Assembly (NCBI RefSeq): GCF_034674885.1
Contig: NZ_JAUCDS010000003.1
Span: 105,031 to 169,030, forward strand
Origin: Castellaniella sp034674885
GTDB lineage: Bacteria; Pseudomonadota; Gammaproteobacteria; Burkholderiales; Burkholderiaceae_B
Direction of reading: 5' to 3'
Length of the DNA: 64,000 nucleotides
Below are positions 49,358-58,270 of this stretch, in pieces. The notes below the pieces were generated by a model. The model was not told where the DNA came from, searched no databases, and saw nothing but the letters and a program-made list of their open reading frames with translations. Within the stretch, counting starts at the first letter, position 1. Each line of letters begins with the position of its first letter. The position numbers and the translations under genes are program-made.

Positions 49358-50374
49358 TCAGAAACCTTCCAGGACAGTTTTTCCACACGCCCGTCCACTT
49401 TCCTGCAGAGTATGCGCCTGCTTCAGATTGCCGGCGTCGATGGGACTCATGCGCCGCGTGAGCGTGCTGCGGATGCGACCGGCATCCGTCAGGCGGGCGA
49501 CCTCATCCAGGACGCGGCCCTGTTCGCCCATATCCGTCGTGCCGAATAGAGAACGGGTGAACATGAACTCCCAGTGCACCGAGACGGACTTGCGCTTGAA
49601 TCCTCGAATGTCCAGGACCTCCGGATCATCGATCAGGCCGAAGCGCCCCTGCGGGGCGATGAGTTCGACCACATCGTCCAGATGCTGGTCGGTAGCAGTC
49701 GTCGAGAAGACGAAAGCCGGATTGTCCAGGCCCAGCGCGCTCAGTTGCGCCGCCAGGGGCTGGCGGTGGTTCACGACATGGTCGGCCCCCAGGGACTGCA
49801 CCCAGTCCCGCGTTTCGGGACGGGATGTCGTGGCGATGACCGTCAGGTCGGTCAGCGTCTTGAGCAGTTGGATGGCCATGGACCCCACGCCTCCCGCGCC
49901 GCCGATGATCAGCACCGCATTCGCGGCTCCGGGCACGGGCCGATGCACGTCCAGACGGTCGAACAGCATTTCCCATGCCGTCAGCGCCGTCAGAGGCAAA
50001 GCGGCGGCCTGGGCATGGTCCAGCGTCGCCGGCTTGTGTCCGACGATCCGCTCGTCCACCAGGTGGAATTCGCTGTTGGTCCCCGGCCGTGTCAGGGCGC
50101 CCGCGTAAAACACCTCGTCCCCAGGCTTGAAGCGACTGACCTCGGGACCGACCGCCAGCACGCGACCGGAGGCGTCCCAGCCCAGAACCTTCCAGTCGGC
50201 GCCCTCGGGCTCCACGCGCTGGCGGATCTTGGTGTCCACCGGGTTGACGGACACAGCCGCGATCTCCACCAACAGGTCATGGCCTGTGGGGCTGCCGGGG
50301 CGGTCCAGCTCGATATCCACGAGCGCGTCCGGCTGGTCGATGGGGCCGGTCCGGCGGTATCCGATGGCTTTCAT
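49358..50374 (-). CDS. Zinc-type alcohol dehydrogenase-like / quinone oxidoreductase (MDR family)
   Basis: 338 residues. GroES-like N-terminal domain (about 25-115, VEIAAVSVNPVDTKIRQR, LGWDASGRVLAVGPEV) and Rossmann domain with VLIIGGAGGVGSMAIQLLK (about 153-171). The catalytic zinc Cys is absent, so it is a zinc-independent NADPH:quinone reductase of the ZinB/YhdH kind. Divergent from an HxlR regulator gene, a pairing typical of quinone- or aldehyde-stress enzymes. Confidence 0.85.
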   Translation of the reverse strand: MKAIGYRRTGPIDQPDALVDIELDRPGSPTGHDLLVEIAAVSVNPVDTKIRQRVEPEGADWKVLGWDASGRVLAVGPEVSRFKPGDEVFYAGALTRPGTNSEFHLVDERIVGHKPATLDHAQAAALPLTALTAWEMLFDRLDVHRPVPGAANAVLIIGGAGGVGSMAIQLLKTLTDLTVIATTSRPETRDWVQSLGADHVVNHRQPLAAQLSALGLDNPAFVFSTTATDQHLDDVVELIAPQGRFGLIDDPEVLDIRGFKRKSVSVHWEFMFTRSLFGTTDMGEQGRVLDEVARLTDAGRIRSTLTRRMSPIDAGNLKQAHTLQESGRACGKTVLEGF

Positions 50375-50409
50375 GAAGACTCCTGCTTGTCTGAAAATGA
50401 ATGTGCTCG

Positions 50410-50434
50410 CAGAATAGCGTCATTCGCAATTCTG
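50410..50434. promoter_or_regulatory. Inverted repeat CAGAAT-N13-ATTCTG in the oxidoreductase/HxlR divergent promoter
   Basis: The 105-base gap between the oxidoreductase gene and the HxlR gene contains this 6-bp dyad (50410-50415 with 50429-50434). Its position fits an HxlR operator controlling both directions, but arm length is modest. Confidence 0.35.
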
Positions 50435-50479
50435 TCTCTACGCACAAATTCAGCCTATAGTGACAAAAAGGATACTACG

Positions 50480-50872
50480 GTGGCCAAATCCAAACATTCA
50501 CGCTTTGACTGCAGCCCCGGATGCTCGGTCGAAGCCGCCGTCGGCCTCATCGAAGGCAAATGGAAATCCGTCGTGCTGTTTCACCTGCTGGGCGGGACGT
50601 TGCGTTTCAGCGAACTCCGCCGCCAGATCGTCAATGTCTCGCCCCGCATGCTGACGCGGCAACTGCGAGAACTGGAGGAAGACGGCCTGATCGAGCGGAC
50701 GGTCTATGCTCAGGTGCCGCCCAGGGTGGACTATCGTCTGTCGTCCTTGGGACGCAGCATGGAACCGATCCTGCTGGCGCTGAAGGCCTGGGGAGACGCA
50801 CACACCGGCCTGTACGGCAAGCCGCTGATCCCGGGCCAGAGTCCAGTCGAAGAAATGTGCGGCGCGCCCTGA
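50480..50872 (+). CDS. HxlR-family transcriptional regulator
   Basis: 130 residues from GTG 50480 with AAGGA 8 bases upstream; the frame is open far upstream but only as a shadow of the oxidoreductase. HxlR winged helix: CSVEAAVGLIEGKWKSVVLF, GTLRFSELRRQIVNVSPRML, TRQLRELEEDGLIERTVY and VDYRLSSLGRSMEPIL. The single N-terminal pair FDCSPGCSVE provides the conserved Cys region used for sensing in some members. It is divergent from, and probably represses, the quinone oxidoreductase gene. Confidence 0.88.
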   Translation: MAKSKHSRFDCSPGCSVEAAVGLIEGKWKSVVLFHLLGGTLRFSELRRQIVNVSPRMLTRQLRELEEDGLIERTVYAQVPPRVDYRLSSLGRSMEPILLALKAWGDAHTGLYGKPLIPGQSPVEEMCGAP

Positions 50873-50902
50873 CGGGTTTGCGCAGGCCAAGCCTCCCCCG
50901 AC

Positions 50903-51196
50903 CTACTCGGGCCGCTTTCCCCCGCTTCGCCGATGGGCAGCCCTGCGGCGGCGGGACTCCAGGGGATCGAACACCAGGGGCCGGCAGAGTTCCACGCGAT
51001 CACCCCCGCGCAGCACACGCTGCGGGTCGCAGCGTTCGCCGTAGACGGCCATGATCAAGGGCGAATCGGTGAATTCCGGGAATTCTCTCGCAAAGCCACT
51101 GAGGGCGACGACCTGCGCCACCGTGGTGCCTTCCGGGACATCCAGTGCCTGGCGCCACAGGCGTGTGGCTGCGGCAAAGGCAACGGACACGCGCAT
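50903..51196 (-). CDS. rnfH: RnfH family protein (UPF0125)
   Basis: 97 residues from ATG 51196, one base after the ratA stop and with GGAG upstream. Ubiquitin-like fold with VSVAFAAATRLWRQALDVPE, ALSGFAREFPEF, the MAVYGERCDPQRVLRGGDRV segment and LCRPLVFDPLESRRRRA, which is the RnfH signature. Function is still unclear in the family. The ratA-rnfH pair next to smpB is a conserved proteobacterial arrangement. Confidence 0.9.
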   Translation of the reverse strand: MRVSVAFAAATRLWRQALDVPEGTTVAQVVALSGFAREFPEFTDSPLIMAVYGERCDPQRVLRGGDRVELCRPLVFDPLESRRRRAAHRRSGGKRPE

Positions 51197-51197
51197 C

Positions 51198-51632
51198 TCA
51201 GGCTCCGTAGACCGCGTGTGCACGCTGGGTGAAGGAATCGATGAAGCTGGTGGCGATGCGATTGAACACCGGCCCGACCACCGCCGACAGCGCGCGACTG
51301 GAAAATGTGTATTCCATGGTGTAGAGCACCTTGCAGCCGTCCTCGCCCAGGGGCTGGAAAGCCCAGTGTCCGGTCAGATTGGAAAATGGCCCATCCACCA
51401 GGTGAAAGACGATCTTGCTGGGGTAATGGTGGTCATTACGCGTGGTGAAGCTCTGGCGGATGCCGGCGAAATGGATCTGCACCGTGGCCTGCATGCCCTG
51501 TTCGTTCTGCCACTGCACGGTGGCCCCGCCACACCACGGCATGAATTCCGGGTAACGCGCGACATCGGCCACCAGATCGAACATCTGGGCGCAGCTGAAA
51601 GGGACGAGGACAGAGCGTTGAATCGAGGGCAT
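51198..51632 (-). CDS. ratA: RatA-like protein (START-fold, coenzyme Q-binding / ribosome association)
   Basis: 144 residues from ATG 51632; the frame is longer upstream but loses family similarity. START/polyketide-cyclase fold: SVLVPFSCAQMFDLVADVARY, EFMPWCGGATV, GPFSNLTGHWAFQPLG and VVGPVFNRIATSFIDSFTQRA. The family includes E. coli RatA and mitochondrial Coq10. Divergent from smpB with a 58-base shared gap. Confidence 0.9.
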   Translation of the reverse strand: MPSIQRSVLVPFSCAQMFDLVADVARYPEFMPWCGGATVQWQNEQGMQATVQIHFAGIRQSFTTRNDHHYPSKIVFHLVDGPFSNLTGHWAFQPLGEDGCKVLYTMEYTFSSRALSAVVGPVFNRIATSFIDSFTQRAHAVYGA

Positions 51633-51690
51633 CAGCAAAACAAGGTGGTTAGGATAGAATTGGAGGATTTTATCAGCGCATGCCTTATCC

Positions 51691-52146
51691 ATGAGTATTG
51701 TAGAAAACCGCAAAGCCACCCATGATTACTTCATCGAGGAGCGCTTCGAGGCCGGCCTGGTCCTGGAAGGCTGGGAGGTCAAGGCGATCCGCGCCGGCCA
51801 CGTCCAGCTGAAAGAGGCCTACGTCATCGTGCGCGATGGCGCCCTGTGGATCCTGGGCATGCATGTCAGCCCCCTGCCGACCGCATCCACCCACATCCAC
51901 CCCAACGCTACCCGCACGCGCAAATTGCTGCTGCATGCACAGGAGATCAGCAAGCTGATCGGCAAGGTCGAACAGCGCGGCTACGCCCTGGTACCGCTGA
52001 ACCTGCATTACAAGGGCGGGCGCATCAAGCTGGACTTCGGCCTGGGACGCGGTAAAAAGCTGCACGACAAACGCGACACCCAGCGCGACAAGGACTGGGC
52101 GCGCGAAAAAGAACGCCTGATGAAGCACGATACACGCAAGGAGTAG
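51691..52146 (+). CDS. smpB: SsrA-binding protein SmpB
   Basis: 151 residues. Motifs: NRKATHDYFIEERFEAGLVL, GWEVKAIRAGHVQLKEAYV, KGGRIKLDFGLGRGKKLHDK and the basic tail RDTQRDKDWAREKERLMKH. It binds tmRNA in ribosome rescue. The tmRNA gene itself was not found in the window. A strong terminator follows the gene. Confidence 0.95.
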   Translation: MSIVENRKATHDYFIEERFEAGLVLEGWEVKAIRAGHVQLKEAYVIVRDGALWILGMHVSPLPTASTHIHPNATRTRKLLLHAQEISKLIGKVEQRGYALVPLNLHYKGGRIKLDFGLGRGKKLHDKRDTQRDKDWAREKERLMKHDTRKE

Positions 52147-52171
52147 CCTGTCATAGGCGCCCGGCAGAAAT

Positions 52172-52213
52172 ACGGCCCCGGATCGATGCTTGATCCGGGG
52201 CCGTTTCATTTTT
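52172..52213 (+). terminator. Rho-independent terminator after smpB
   Basis: A 13-bp perfect stem (52172-52184 with 52192-52204) around a 7-base loop, followed by TTCATTTTT. It lies 25 bases past the smpB stop and ends that transcript before the chemoreceptor gene. Confidence 0.92.
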
Positions 52214-52391
52214 CCCCAAGCAGATACGGCCAATACGGCGAACTGCCCCCTCATTGGGCAATGACTGTCGGCATTCCACTTGAAGCGTAAACAGCATAAT
52301 TTTGAAACAAAAATTTGCATTCAAAAAGCAATGGGCCATGGCCCCTGCTTTCAGGGAAACCGAAAACGATCGCCACTCTGGGGGAGGACAT

Positions 52392-54008
52392 ATGCGCAAG
52401 AACCTGCCGGTCACACAGAAAATCCATGATTACCCTCCTCAACTGACCCTGATCTCCATCACGGACCTCAAAGGCAGGATCACGTACTGCAACGACGACT
52501 TCGTCAGTGTCAGCGGTTATCCGAAAGAAGAACTCTTGGGCCAGGCGCACAACATCCTGCGCCATCCGGATATGCCCGAAGAAGCCTTCAGGGATTTCTG
52601 GGCCACCATCCAGGCGGGAAAACTCTGGAGTGCCGTGATCAAGAACCGCCGCAAGAACGGCGATGCATACTGGGTGCGTGCCAACGCAACGCCCATGCGC
52701 AATGGCGACAGGATCGTAGGCTACCTGTCCGTGCGGACGTTGCCGTCAGCCGACGAGATCGACGCGGCACAACGGTTGTTCTCGATCATGCGCAAAGAGT
52801 CCGAACGCGGCCGCCTCTCCTGGCGCCTGCGCGACGGGCTCCCCGTTCGTTCCGGTCTGCTTCATGCGCCATCCAGATGCCTGCACCCCGGCCGCCAGGG
52901 AAAGGCCCTGTTGCTGGGACTGCTGGCTGCCGCCGGCCCCAGCGCGGCGGCAGCCCTTGGATTCCCCATGTGGGGAATCCTGGCAGCCGGCGTCCTGACG
53001 ACGGCATTGGCCTGGCGAGGCATCCTGAGATTCTTTGCCGCGCCCGTCGATCACGTAGCGGAAGTTGCGCGCCATCTGGCCAGCGGGGATCTCTCGGAAT
53101 TCATCGCCGTGAATCGCTTTCGCGATGCACGCGACCTGATGTTGCCGGTCAACCAATTGGCGCTGATGATACGCACGGTCATCTGGGATGTCAGGCAGTT
53201 CCTGTCGAACGATGCCCACGTCGTCGCCGACCATAGCCAGGAAATGCTGCAGCGCGCCGAACAGCAGGCCGAAGGCTTGTCCAAATCAGCAGCCGCCATC
53301 GAACAGATCGACAGCACGATCAGCCAGACCTCCGACATGACAAAGGACGGGACTCGTCTTGCGGATGAAACCGCGGGCGCCGTGCGACGCAGCCAGGATG
53401 CGGTCGAGACCCTATCGGAGACGATGCGACAGATCGACGAGTCCTCGCGCAGCGTCAGCGACTTCGTCCAAGTGATCGAGTCGGTGGCCTTCCAGACCAA
53501 CATCCTGGCGCTCAACGCCGCTGTTGAAGCCGCCCGGGCTGGGGAGCACGGGCGGGGCTTTGCCGTGGTGGCTTCGGAAGTCCGCACCCTGTCTCAACGC
53601 ACGGCTGATGCGGCCCGACAGATCCGGCATCTGATCGAACAATCTCATGATCGGGTCCGGCAAGGCAACCAGGGAATGGAACAGACCCGGGCACGCATGG
53701 GCGAAGTCGCACAATCCGTGGAACGCCAGGGCCGCATCCTGAAGGACATCAACCTGGCCACCGAGGAGCAGGCCACCGGTATCCAGGAAGCCAGCATCGC
53801 TTTGCGAGAACTGGATCAGATCACGAAAAGCAATGCCCTGATGGCTGAAGGGCTGGCGCAACTCGCCAGGAAAATGGAATCCAACTCCCGGGCGTCACTC
53901 GACAATGTCCGCATCTTCCGGCTGTCATCGAATGACAAGACACATGCCGAAACCGATGCAGTCGAATTGCGGCGCATGAACAAAGCGGACGTGCCATTGC
54001 TGGCCTGA
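52392..54008 (+). CDS. aer: PAS-domain methyl-accepting chemotaxis protein, Aer type
   Basis: 538 residues from ATG 52392 with GGGAGG upstream; an in-frame start at 52302 lacks one. An N-terminal PAS domain (about 12-120: TDLKGRITYCNDDFVSVSGY, NILRHPDMPEEAF, IKNRRKNGDAYWVRANATPM) of the FAD-binding Aer kind, a hydrophobic anchor (about 172-212), a HAMP-like segment (about 215-265), and a signalling domain with VIESVAFQTNILALNAAVEA and GRGFAVVASEVRTLSQRTA. It would sense redox state or energy and signal to CheA. No che genes are nearby. Confidence 0.9.
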   Translation: MRKNLPVTQKIHDYPPQLTLISITDLKGRITYCNDDFVSVSGYPKEELLGQAHNILRHPDMPEEAFRDFWATIQAGKLWSAVIKNRRKNGDAYWVRANATPMRNGDRIVGYLSVRTLPSADEIDAAQRLFSIMRKESERGRLSWRLRDGLPVRSGLLHAPSRCLHPGRQGKALLLGLLAAAGPSAAAALGFPMWGILAAGVLTTALAWRGILRFFAAPVDHVAEVARHLASGDLSEFIAVNRFRDARDLMLPVNQLALMIRTVIWDVRQFLSNDAHVVADHSQEMLQRAEQQAEGLSKSAAAIEQIDSTISQTSDMTKDGTRLADETAGAVRRSQDAVETLSETMRQIDESSRSVSDFVQVIESVAFQTNILALNAAVEAARAGEHGRGFAVVASEVRTLSQRTADAARQIRHLIEQSHDRVRQGNQGMEQTRARMGEVAQSVERQGRILKDINLATEEQATGIQEASIALRELDQITKSNALMAEGLAQLARKMESNSRASLDNVRIFRLSSNDKTHAETDAVELRRMNKADVPLLA

Positions 54009-54016
54009 ACGGACGT

Positions 54017-54688
54017 TCAGGCGCAGATCGTGAATCCCTCGATCTCCAGCAACCGCGCCTTGCGCCCGAGCCCGCCGCCATAGCCGTTCAGGGTGCCATT
54101 GCGCGCCAGGATGCGGTGGCAGGGGATGATGATGCTGATGGGGTTGCTGCCCACGGCTGTGCCGACGGCGCGGCCGTGGCCCGCCCCCAGCCCGGCGCGC
54201 TCGCCCAGTTCGCCATATGACAAAGTCGCCCCGCAGGGCACGTCCAGCAACGCCTGCCAGACCCGTTTCTGGAAAATCGTGCCCTGAGGATCCAATGGCA
54301 CGTCGAACACCTGGCGCTCGCCGCACCAGTATTCATCCAGTTCCCTGCGGGTCTGCTCCAGCACGCTCAGAACACCGGCAGGCGTGTCGTCCTGCAGCAG
54401 CCGCATCGCTGCCGGCTGCATGTGATCCACGCCCCCGACACCAGGCGTCTCCAGAGGGAACAGTTCGCCAGCAGCCGCATCGCCCGCCCGGACGGCTTTC
54501 AGCGTGCGCGCCGCCCTGCCCCGCACGATACCCGCCGAGGGCTGAGAGACGATCTCGGACGCCGGCGCCAGGCCCGGCAGGTGCGGGCAATCCCGCTGAT
54601 CGGTGAAATACAGCCCTGTCAGGCCCAGCGCATCCGCCGTCAGCAGGATTTCGCCCAGCGGGGAAGAAAGCAGTGCGTGAAACGACAT
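54017..54688 (-). CDS. ogt: Methylated-DNA--protein-cysteine S-methyltransferase, Ogt type
   Basis: 223 residues from ATG 54688; a GTG five codons earlier is possible. The C-terminal catalytic domain has GTIFQKRVWQALLDVPCG, SYGELGERAGLGAGHGRAVG, NPISIIIPCHRILA with the acceptor Cys in PCHR, and NGYGGGLGRKARLLEIEG. It repairs O6-alkylguanine. Ogt is normally about 165-175 residues; here an extra Ala/Gly-rich stretch of roughly 50 residues (about 40-95) sits between the N-terminal strand region and the helical linker. Confidence 0.9.
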   Translation of the reverse strand: MSFHALLSSPLGEILLTADALGLTGLYFTDQRDCPHLPGLAPASEIVSQPSAGIVRGRAARTLKAVRAGDAAAGELFPLETPGVGGVDHMQPAAMRLLQDDTPAGVLSVLEQTRRELDEYWCGERQVFDVPLDPQGTIFQKRVWQALLDVPCGATLSYGELGERAGLGAGHGRAVGTAVGSNPISIIIPCHRILARNGTLNGYGGGLGRKARLLEIEGFTICA

Positions 54689-54713
54689 GGCATGGATCTC
54701 CACAATCTAAACG

Positions 54714-54743
54714 AAAAAACCTCGACCGATGAGGGCCGAGGTT
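54714..54743 (-). terminator. Rho-independent terminator after ppsA
   Basis: Read on the minus strand, AACCTCG pairs with CGAGGTT around a 12-base loop and is followed by a T run, 50 bases past the ppsA stop and before ogt. Confidence 0.85.
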
Positions 54744-54750
54744 CCGGGCC

Positions 54751-54776
54751 GGCGCCCCGAAGACCACCGGGGCGCC
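54751..54776 (-). other. GC-rich stem-loop just after ppsA
   Basis: GGCGCCCC (54751-54758) pairs with GGGGCGCC (54769-54776) around 10 bases, 17 bases past the ppsA stop. It precedes the terminator in the same transcript and probably stabilises the 3' end. Confidence 0.55.
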
Positions 54777-54792
54777 CATGCCGATCAGACGA

Positions 54793-57171
54793 TCAGGCGG
54801 CGACTTTCGTGTCGGCCAGCCGCTGCCAGGTGTCGACCACCGTATCCGGGTTCAGGGACATGGACAGGATACCCTCGTCACGCAGCCACTGGGCCAGGTC
54901 GGGGTGATCGCTGGGGCCCTGACCGCAGATGCCGACGTACTTGCCGGCCTTCAGGCAGGCCTGGATGGCGCGGCGCAGCATGAACTGCACGGCCGGATCG
55001 CGTTCGTCGAAATCCGCCGCCAGCAGTTCCATGCCCGAATCGCGATCCAGGCCCAGGGTCAGCTGGGTCATGTCGTTGGAACCGATCGAGAAGCCGTCGA
55101 AGAACTGCAGGAATTCGTCGGCCAGGATGGCATTGGTGGGGACCTCGCACATCATGATCAAACGCAGACCGTTGTCGCCGCGCTTCAGGCCGTGCAAGGC
55201 CAGCAGGTCGATCACGCGCTGCGCCTGGCTGAGCGTGCGCACGAAGGGCACCATGATTTCGACGTTGGTCAGGCCCATCTCGTCGCGAACCTTCTTCAGA
55301 GCCTCGCATTCCATGCGGAAGCACTCGGCGAAGTCTTCCGAGATATAGCGCGAGGCCCCACGGAAGCCCAGCATGGGGTTCTCTTCCTCGGGTTCGTAGC
55401 GCGAACCGCCCACCAGCTTGCGATATTCATTGGACTTGAAGTCCGACAGGCGCACGATGACGGGTTTCGGATAGAAGGCCGCGCCGATGGTGGCAATGCC
55501 TTCGGAGAGCTTCTCCACGAAGAAGGCGCGCGGGCTGGCGTAGCCCCGGGCGGCCGATTCCACGGCCTTTTTCAGGTCGCCGTCGACGTTGGGGTAGTCC
55601 AGGATGGCCTTGGGGTGAACGTTGATGTTGTTGTTGATGATGAATTCCAGCCGGGCCAGCCCCACGCCGCCGTTGGGGATCTGCGAGAAATCGAAGGCCA
55701 GTTGCGGATTGCCGACGTTCATCATGACCTTCAGGCCGATGTCGGGCATTTCTCCCCAGCGGACTTCCTCGATTTCGGTCTCGATCAAACCGTCGTAGAT
55801 ATGGCCCTCGTCGCCTTCGGCGCAGGACACCGTGACCTCGCGGCCATTGGCCAGCACGTCGGTGGCGTCGGCGCAGCCGACGACGGCCGGGATGCCCAGT
55901 TCACGCGCGATGATGGCGGCGTGGCAGGTGCGCCCGCCCCGGTTGGTGACGATGGCCGAGGCCAGTTTCATGACCGGTTCCCAGTTCGGGTCGGTCATGT
56001 CCGTGACCAGGATATCGCCGGCCCGGACCTTGTCCATTTCGGAGGCGTCGGCGACCACCCGCACAGTGCCCGAACCGATCTTCTGGCCGATGGCTCGGCC
56101 GCGCACCAGCACCTCGCCCGTGGCCTTCAGGCGGTAGCGTTCCTGCACGTCGTGATGGCCTTGCTGGGACTTCACGGTTTCCGGGCGGGCCTGCAGGATG
56201 TAGAGCTTGCCATCGATGCCGTCGCGGCCCCATTCGATGTCCATGGGACGCTGGTAATGCTTTTCGATGATGGTCGCGTAGCGCGCCAGTTCGATGATCT
56301 CGTCGTCGGTCAGGGAATAGCGGTTGCGTTCGGAGGCCGGAACTTCCACGGTGCGCACGGCATGACCCGAAACGCGCTGCTCGTCGAATTCCATCTTGAT
56401 GAGCTTGGAGCCGATGCGCCGGCTGATGACCGGGTAGTGGCCGGCTTCCAGCGTGGGCTTGAAGACGTAGAACTCGTCCGGGTTGACGGCGCCCTGGACC
56501 ACGGTTTCACCCAGGCCGTAGGACGAGGTGATGAAGACGACGTCCTTGAAGCCGGATTCGGTGTCCAGCGTGAACATCACGCCAGCGCTGCCCTTGTCCG
56601 AGCGAACCATGCGCTGGATGCCGGCCGACAGGGCAACTTCGGCGTGCGCATAGCCTTTGTGCACGCGATAGGAGATCGCGCGGTCGTTGTACAGCGACGC
56701 GAACACGTGACGGATCTTTTCCAGCACGTCGTCGATGCCGACGACGTTCAGGTAGGTTTCCTGCTGGCCGGCGAAGGATGCGTCGGGCAGGTCTTCGGCG
56801 GTAGCGGACGAACGTACGGCAAACGAACCCTTGCCATCGGCATCCAGCTGGGCGAAGGCGCCGCGAATGGCCTGTTCAAAATCGGCCGGAAACGGCGTGT
56901 CGATCACCCATTGGCGGATCTCCGCCCCGGCGGCGGCCAATTCGCGCACGTCGTCGGCATTCAGGGTGTCCAGGCGGGCCTTGATGCGGGCGTCCAGCCC
57001 GGTGGATTTCAGGAAGTCGCGAAAGGCGTCTGCGGTGGTGGCAAAGCCGCCCGGCACCCGGACCCCGGCGCTGGCCAGCTGACTGATCATTTCACCGAGA
57101 GAAGCGTTCTTACCCCCTACCGAGTCCACGTCCGACATGCGGAGCTGCTCGAACGATACAACGTACGACAT
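54793..57171 (-). CDS. ppsA: Phosphoenolpyruvate synthase
   Basis: 792 residues from ATG 57171 (AAAGGTGA upstream); the frame opens earlier without support. N-terminal ATP/pyruvate-binding domain (GGKNASLGEMISQLASAG, RSSATAEDLPDASFAGQQET), central phosphohistidine domain with GGRTCHAAIIARELGIPAVV (catalytic His about 420), and C-terminal TIM barrel with SIGSNDMTQLTLGLDRDSG and VGICGQGPSDHP, whose Cys is the acid/base. It makes PEP from pyruvate and ATP in gluconeogenesis, for instance during growth on C2-C3 acids. Divergent from its regulator gene ppsR. Confidence 0.96.
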   Translation of the reverse strand: MSYVVSFEQLRMSDVDSVGGKNASLGEMISQLASAGVRVPGGFATTADAFRDFLKSTGLDARIKARLDTLNADDVRELAAAGAEIRQWVIDTPFPADFEQAIRGAFAQLDADGKGSFAVRSSATAEDLPDASFAGQQETYLNVVGIDDVLEKIRHVFASLYNDRAISYRVHKGYAHAEVALSAGIQRMVRSDKGSAGVMFTLDTESGFKDVVFITSSYGLGETVVQGAVNPDEFYVFKPTLEAGHYPVISRRIGSKLIKMEFDEQRVSGHAVRTVEVPASERNRYSLTDDEIIELARYATIIEKHYQRPMDIEWGRDGIDGKLYILQARPETVKSQQGHHDVQERYRLKATGEVLVRGRAIGQKIGSGTVRVVADASEMDKVRAGDILVTDMTDPNWEPVMKLASAIVTNRGGRTCHAAIIARELGIPAVVGCADATDVLANGREVTVSCAEGDEGHIYDGLIETEIEEVRWGEMPDIGLKVMMNVGNPQLAFDFSQIPNGGVGLARLEFIINNNINVHPKAILDYPNVDGDLKKAVESAARGYASPRAFFVEKLSEGIATIGAAFYPKPVIVRLSDFKSNEYRKLVGGSRYEPEEENPMLGFRGASRYISEDFAECFRMECEALKKVRDEMGLTNVEIMVPFVRTLSQAQRVIDLLALHGLKRGDNGLRLIMMCEVPTNAILADEFLQFFDGFSIGSNDMTQLTLGLDRDSGMELLAADFDERDPAVQFMLRRAIQACLKAGKYVGICGQGPSDHPDLAQWLRDEGILSMSLNPDTVVDTWQRLADTKVAA

Positions 57172-57383
57172 GATGTCACCTTTGAGATAGAAAAAGCGTG
57201 TTTGCGGGACGCACGCCGCCCGGGGGGATGCCCCAGGCCATTGAACCGCGCGGCAGCGGCCCGAAAGGGGCGCCGCGCCGTCTGCGGTCGGCATGCGTCC
57301 GGCAAACCAGCCTTGCCTGAGCATCGGGTGACTGGTAACCTTCGCGGATTGTACCGTTTCTCAGGCTTGGTGGTTCAAAATCC

Positions 57384-58217
57384 ATGATTGATCCCGTCAT
57401 CGAACGCCCCGTGTTCATCGTCTCGGACAGCACCGGGATTACCGCTGAGACCTTCAGCCATGCGGTCCTGTCGCAATTCGAGGAAATCGCCTTCCAGGCG
57501 GTGCGCCTGCCTTTCATCGACTCGGTCGAAAAGGCCGACGCCGCCGTGCGGCGCATCACCCAGAAGGCGGAACAGGGCGGGCCTGCGCCCCTGGTATTCA
57601 GCACCCTGGTCGACCCGGAAATCGCGGATCGCATCCGCGAATCCCCCTGCATCTTCCTGGACCTGTTCGGCGCTTTCGTGCAGCACCTCGAAGGCGTGCT
57701 GGGGGTAAAGTCCAGCCGCTCGGTGGGTCGATCACACACCAACGGGCTGTCCAAACAATACAACAACCGCATCGAGGCCATCAATTTCAGTCTGGCCCAT
57801 GACGACGGCCAATACATCCAGGGGCTGGAACAGGCCGACGTCATCCTGGTGGGGGTGTCGCGCTGCGGCAAGACGCCCACCAGCCTGTACCTGGCCATGC
57901 AGTACGCGGTCAAGGCGGCCAACTACCCCCTGATTCCGGAAGACTTCGACCGGGGCGCCCTGCCTGCCACGCTGCTGCCTTTCCGGCGCAAACTGTTCGG
58001 CCTGTCGATCCAGCCCGAGCGCCTGGCCGAAGTGCGCAACGAACGCCGGCCCAACAGCACCTATGCATCCCTGAAGCAGTGCCGCCAGGAAATCGCGGAC
58101 GCCGAACGCCTGATGCGCATGGAAAACATTCCGTGGCTGTCCACCACAACACGTTCCATCGAAGAGATCTCGACCAAGATCCTCGACGAGGTCGGGCTGG
58201 ACCGCACCACCTACTGA
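57384..58217 (+). CDS. ppsR: Phosphoenolpyruvate synthase regulatory protein (PSRP, DUF299)
   Basis: 277 residues. DUF299 layout: RPVFIVSDSTGITAETFSHA at the N terminus, GRSHTNGLSKQYNNRIEAIN in the middle, and the P-loop-like VGVSRCGKTPTSLYLAMQ (about 155-172), then IPWLSTTTRSIEEISTKIL. It is a bifunctional ADP-dependent kinase and phosphorylase that switches PEP synthase off and on. Divergent from ppsA across a 212-base gap (57172-57383) that must hold both promoters; no clear operator seen. Confidence 0.95.
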   Translation: MIDPVIERPVFIVSDSTGITAETFSHAVLSQFEEIAFQAVRLPFIDSVEKADAAVRRITQKAEQGGPAPLVFSTLVDPEIADRIRESPCIFLDLFGAFVQHLEGVLGVKSSRSVGRSHTNGLSKQYNNRIEAINFSLAHDDGQYIQGLEQADVILVGVSRCGKTPTSLYLAMQYAVKAANYPLIPEDFDRGALPATLLPFRRKLFGLSIQPERLAEVRNERRPNSTYASLKQCRQEIADAERLMRMENIPWLSTTTRSIEEISTKILDEVGLDRTTY

Positions 58218-58270
58218 TCCGATCGGTCCGGCGGGGGCCACAACCATGCTGGCGTGCAGAAAAGGCGGCG

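Noticed and set aside
52147..52391. tmRNA gene (ssrA) next to smpB
   Set aside because: The gap holds a terminator and an AT-rich promoter region, without the conserved tRNA-like ends or the tag-reading frame.
57172..57383. Additional gene between ppsA and ppsR
   Set aside because: Frames here continue from ppsA or its shadow without a ribosome site or conserved sequence; the region is best read as the divergent promoter gap.
54778..57387. A long open frame (869 codons) on the plus strand
   Set aside because: It is antisense to ppsA, with composition typical of a shadow frame in GC-rich DNA (rich in Val, Asp, His, Arg, with no recognisable motif). ppsA has all catalytic motifs.
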